Made by a program: the position numbers and the translations under genes | The notes under the pieces: generated by a model | The model's input: only the letters and a program-made list of their open reading frames with translations | Told to the model about the DNA's origin: nothing | Database searches by the model: none | In this document: positions 33,032 through 34,768 of the stretch, one piece after another | Layout: every line of letters starts with the position of its first letter | Position numbering within the stretch: position 1 is the stretch's first letter | Assembly (NCBI GenBank): GCA_964533705.1 | Contig: CAZHMN010000025.1 | Coordinates: 1 to 34,768 of the forward strand | Direction: 5' to 3' | DNA: 34,768 bases | Origin: CAZHMN01 sp964533705 | GTDB lineage: Bacteria > Electryoneota > B3-LCP

Positions 33032-33060
33032 AAAAATGCCGGAATTATTCCGGCATTTTT
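33032..33060 (+). terminator. Rho-independent terminator
   Basis: AAAAATGCCGGAA (33032-33044), loop TTA, TTCCGGCATTTTT (33048-33060): 13 perfect base pairs with built-in A and T runs, so it works on both strands and can also serve ddl. Confidence 0.9.
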
Positions 33061-33179
33061 GCTTTTTGATGCGACAGGTAAAGGCGCTACTAAGACTTAT
33101 ATTAATGCTTGAAAGTAATTTCCAGTGCAGCGCAAACTCGACCGGTGGCTTCATCCTGTCCAGCGGCCGAATATTCCTC

Positions 33180-34202
33180 TCACCTGGAAGGAACTGCCAT
33201 CCCCGCCAAGCGATCCACCAACTCTTCGAATGAAATCCCCACTGCGGCGGCGGCTTTGGGCACCAGGCTGGTGGCGGTCATGCCGGGAATGGTGTTAACC
33301 TCTAAGCAGAACAATTCGCCGTCGTCTTTCATGCGAAAGTCCACCCGGCTGTAATGTCGGCATCCCAGGGCGTGATGAGCTTTTAATCCGTAGTCTTTGA
33401 GCCGCTGGGTTTCTTGATCAGAAATAGGCGCGGGGCAGATATAATCGGTGTGGCCTTTGGTGTATTTGGAAAGGTAATCGTAAACACCGCCGTGCGGGCG
33501 GATTTCGATGGGAGGTAAAGCGCCGTCGCCCAGCACCGTGACCGTCATTTCCCGGCCGGAGATGTAGGGCTCGATCAGAATGTTGTAATGCAAGGACTTG
33601 ATTGCCTCCAGAGCCTCAGCCAGACCGGAAGGGTCTTTCAGGATAAAGAGGCCAACCGCTGAACCCAGCGCGTCGGGTTTCATCACGACGGGAAAATCGA
33701 AGGATTGGGAGATCATTTCGGCGACGGATTCGGCCTCTGCCTGATCGCATGGGATCAGGAGCTCCTCCGGAGTGGGCACGCCGACGGATCGAAATAGGCA
33801 CTTGGCCTTCGGTTTGTTCATGGCCAGTGCCGAAGCCAGGGATCCGCTGCCCACGAAGGGGAGACCGACCATTTCCAGGGCTGCCTGCAGGCGACCGTCC
33901 TCGCCCATTCCTCCGTGAAGCATGGGAAAGATGAGATCGGGTCGCTGACGATCCAGGGTTTCTAACAGAGCAGCCAAGCGGCGGGGAGTAAAACGGGGTA
34001 GATCGGATAGTTCCGGCGGCTTTTCACCGACCGATTCCTGGAATAGAGCCACCTTTGCCGGAGCGATGCGCACTGGATCAATCAAATCTACTTTGAGAAC
34101 TTCATGACCTCTTTCAGCCAATGCTTTGGCGACCGTTTCGCCCGAACTAAGGGATACGCGCCGTTCGGCGGATTCACCGCCCATAAGAACGATGATTTTC
34201 AT
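33180..34202 (-). CDS. ddl: D-alanine--D-alanine ligase
   Basis: ATP-dependent joining of two D-Ala for peptidoglycan, in the cytosol. At 340 aa it is in the family range. MGGESAERRVSLSSG (7-21) binds the first D-Ala; MLHGGMGEDGRLQ (94-106) is the family signature; VVMKPDALGSAVG (172-184) with Lys175 is the ATP-grasp segment; SRVDF and LEVNTIPGMT near the end carry the magnesium ligands. The ATP-grasp loop has PDALGSAVG where most have PAREGSSVG, a mild deviation. It stands alone, not in a mur cluster, with its own promoter. Confidence 0.92.
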   Translation of the reverse strand: MKIIVLMGGESAERRVSLSSGETVAKALAERGHEVLKVDLIDPVRIAPAKVALFQESVGEKPPELSDLPRFTPRRLAALLETLDRQRPDLIFPMLHGGMGEDGRLQAALEMVGLPFVGSGSLASALAMNKPKAKCLFRSVGVPTPEELLIPCDQAEAESVAEMISQSFDFPVVMKPDALGSAVGLFILKDPSGLAEALEAIKSLHYNILIEPYISGREMTVTVLGDGALPPIEIRPHGGVYDYLSKYTKGHTDYICPAPISDQETQRLKDYGLKAHHALGCRHYSRVDFRMKDDGELFCLEVNTIPGMTATSLVPKAAAAVGISFEELVDRLAGMAVPSR

Positions 34203-34235
34203 GCAGAAGAATACCAGCTATTATTGTTGAGTGCA

Positions 34236-34264
34236 AATATAAAATCAAATAGGTTGAATTTCAA
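34236..34264 (-). promoter_or_regulatory. Promoter of ddl
   Basis: On the minus strand TTGAAA (34264-34259) and TATATT (34241-34236) are 17 bases apart. The -35 box lies inside a short inverted repeat, GGTTGA-ATT-TCAACC (34252-34266), which could be an operator. Confidence 0.6.
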
Positions 34265-34448
34265 CCCTTTTAAGGAGTAAAAACGTGCGAACAGGAGCGT
34301 AGGTTTTTTTCGCGGCACCCCTCTGCTTAATAGGACGCTGTACCGATTGAGGCGAATAAAATCAGTCAATGGGGACCGGGGTGCAGTTCATTTTTCTCTT
34401 GTGAATGGGCCACCGAATCACTATCTTATAGCGCTCCTGGGAGTGGCT

Positions 34449-34768
34449 ATGGGAAAAGAGCTACATACTACGATCAAGTTGATCGGTGGAGTGCTTTGTC
34501 TGATCTGTGGACTGCTGCTGTGGGACAACCTGACACTGCATTTCGCCGAAATCGAGGAGATTCTCCCGCAACTAAGGACAGAGAGTATCCTCCAGGGTAA
34601 GACTTTCTTTCTGATTCTCATCGCGTTCGCCGTACTTTTTGCCGTCTGGATCGCAGCCCAATTGCCCTGGAAGAGGCTGTTTCAGCATTTGAATCGGCCC
34701 GGGAGAATCACCCTATCGTGCGCCATCTTCGGCATCTCATTCGCACCACTCTTCTGGCTCAGATTCGG
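34449..34768 (+). CDS. Membrane protein, N-terminal part (runs off the window)
   Basis: At least 106 residues with no stop before the window ends. ATG 34449 is chosen because GGGAG lies five bases before it. Two or three membrane segments are visible: LIGGVLCLICGLLLW near the start, FFLILIAFAVLFAVWI, and a third near the edge (CAIFGISFAPLFW). A soluble stretch of about 25 residues (HFAEIEEILPQL) lies between the first two, as in some membrane glycosyltransferases, but the family cannot be told from this part. Confidence 0.65.
   Translation, partial: MGKELHTTIKLIGGVLCLICGLLLWDNLTLHFAEIEEILPQLRTESILQGKTFFLILIAFAVLFAVWIAAQLPWKRLFQHLNRPGRITLSCAIFGISFAPLFWLRF

Overview
The window reads as a chromosomal segment of a didermic bacterium from the wider FCB group, one of the poorly cultured lineages near Zixibacteria, KSB1 or Electryoneota. 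The grounds are two large secreted proteins with C-terminal 'NPFN / SGIY' sorting domains of the type IX secretion type, an outer-membrane beta-barrel, a TPR-FG-GAP-ASPIC/UnbV protein, and diaminopimelate and D-Ala-D-Ala genes for a Gram-negative wall. The presence of selB shows that the cell decodes UGA as selenocysteine. I see no rRNA, tRNA, CRISPR array, phage or insertion sequence. The phylum assignment is inference.

Layout. 1-6140 (+): end of an amidohydrolase, fumC, selB, a threonine-dehydrogenase-type enzyme (tdh), a small TPR-like protein and dapF. 6190-7101: a two-TM extracytoplasmic sensor-like protein with no output domain. 7211-12930 (+): the most interesting region. A good sigma70-type promoter and structured leader precede a small lipoprotein (DUF4266-like), an outer-membrane barrel (possibly DUF3570-like), two thioredoxin-fold proteins each interrupted by one in-frame UGA at the redox-active position (U-x-x-C), a tiny membrane protein with a third U-x-x-C, and a large fusion of a GltD-type NAD(P)H/FAD oxidoreductase to a NapH-type membrane polyferredoxin. 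Each of the three UGAs is followed, 17-20 nt later, by a short hairpin with a G-containing apical loop, as expected of a bacterial SECIS. 13150-15442: an A+T-richer pair, a NodB-fold deacetylase and a formyltransferase. 15568-18990 (+): a YHS-domain protein, ychF and a DHA2-type MFS exporter. 19052-25050 (-): a Zn-knuckle protein, a PflX-like radical SAM protein, the 46-aa stub of an ABC ATPase, a rhomboid protease and a giant C25-family (gingipain-like) peptidase. 25251-34768: a GT-B glycosyltransferase (+), a single-domain response regulator (-), a TPR/FG-GAP/ASPIC protein (-), a NUDIX hydrolase (-), a nitroreductase (-), a secreted sorting-domain protein (+), ddl (-) and the start of a membrane protein (+).

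How the genes may work together. SelB would deliver Sec-tRNA to the three UGA codons; selA, selD and the Sec tRNA must lie elsewhere. I infer that the 7.2-12.9 kb locus is an extracytoplasmic redox system. Electrons from NAD(P)H would pass through FAD and Fe-S clusters of the fusion protein across the inner membrane, possibly through the tiny Sec membrane protein, to envelope selenothioredoxins and on to a target linked to the lipoprotein/outer-membrane barrel pair. The selenocysteine reading is well supported by sequence; the electron path is a hypothesis.
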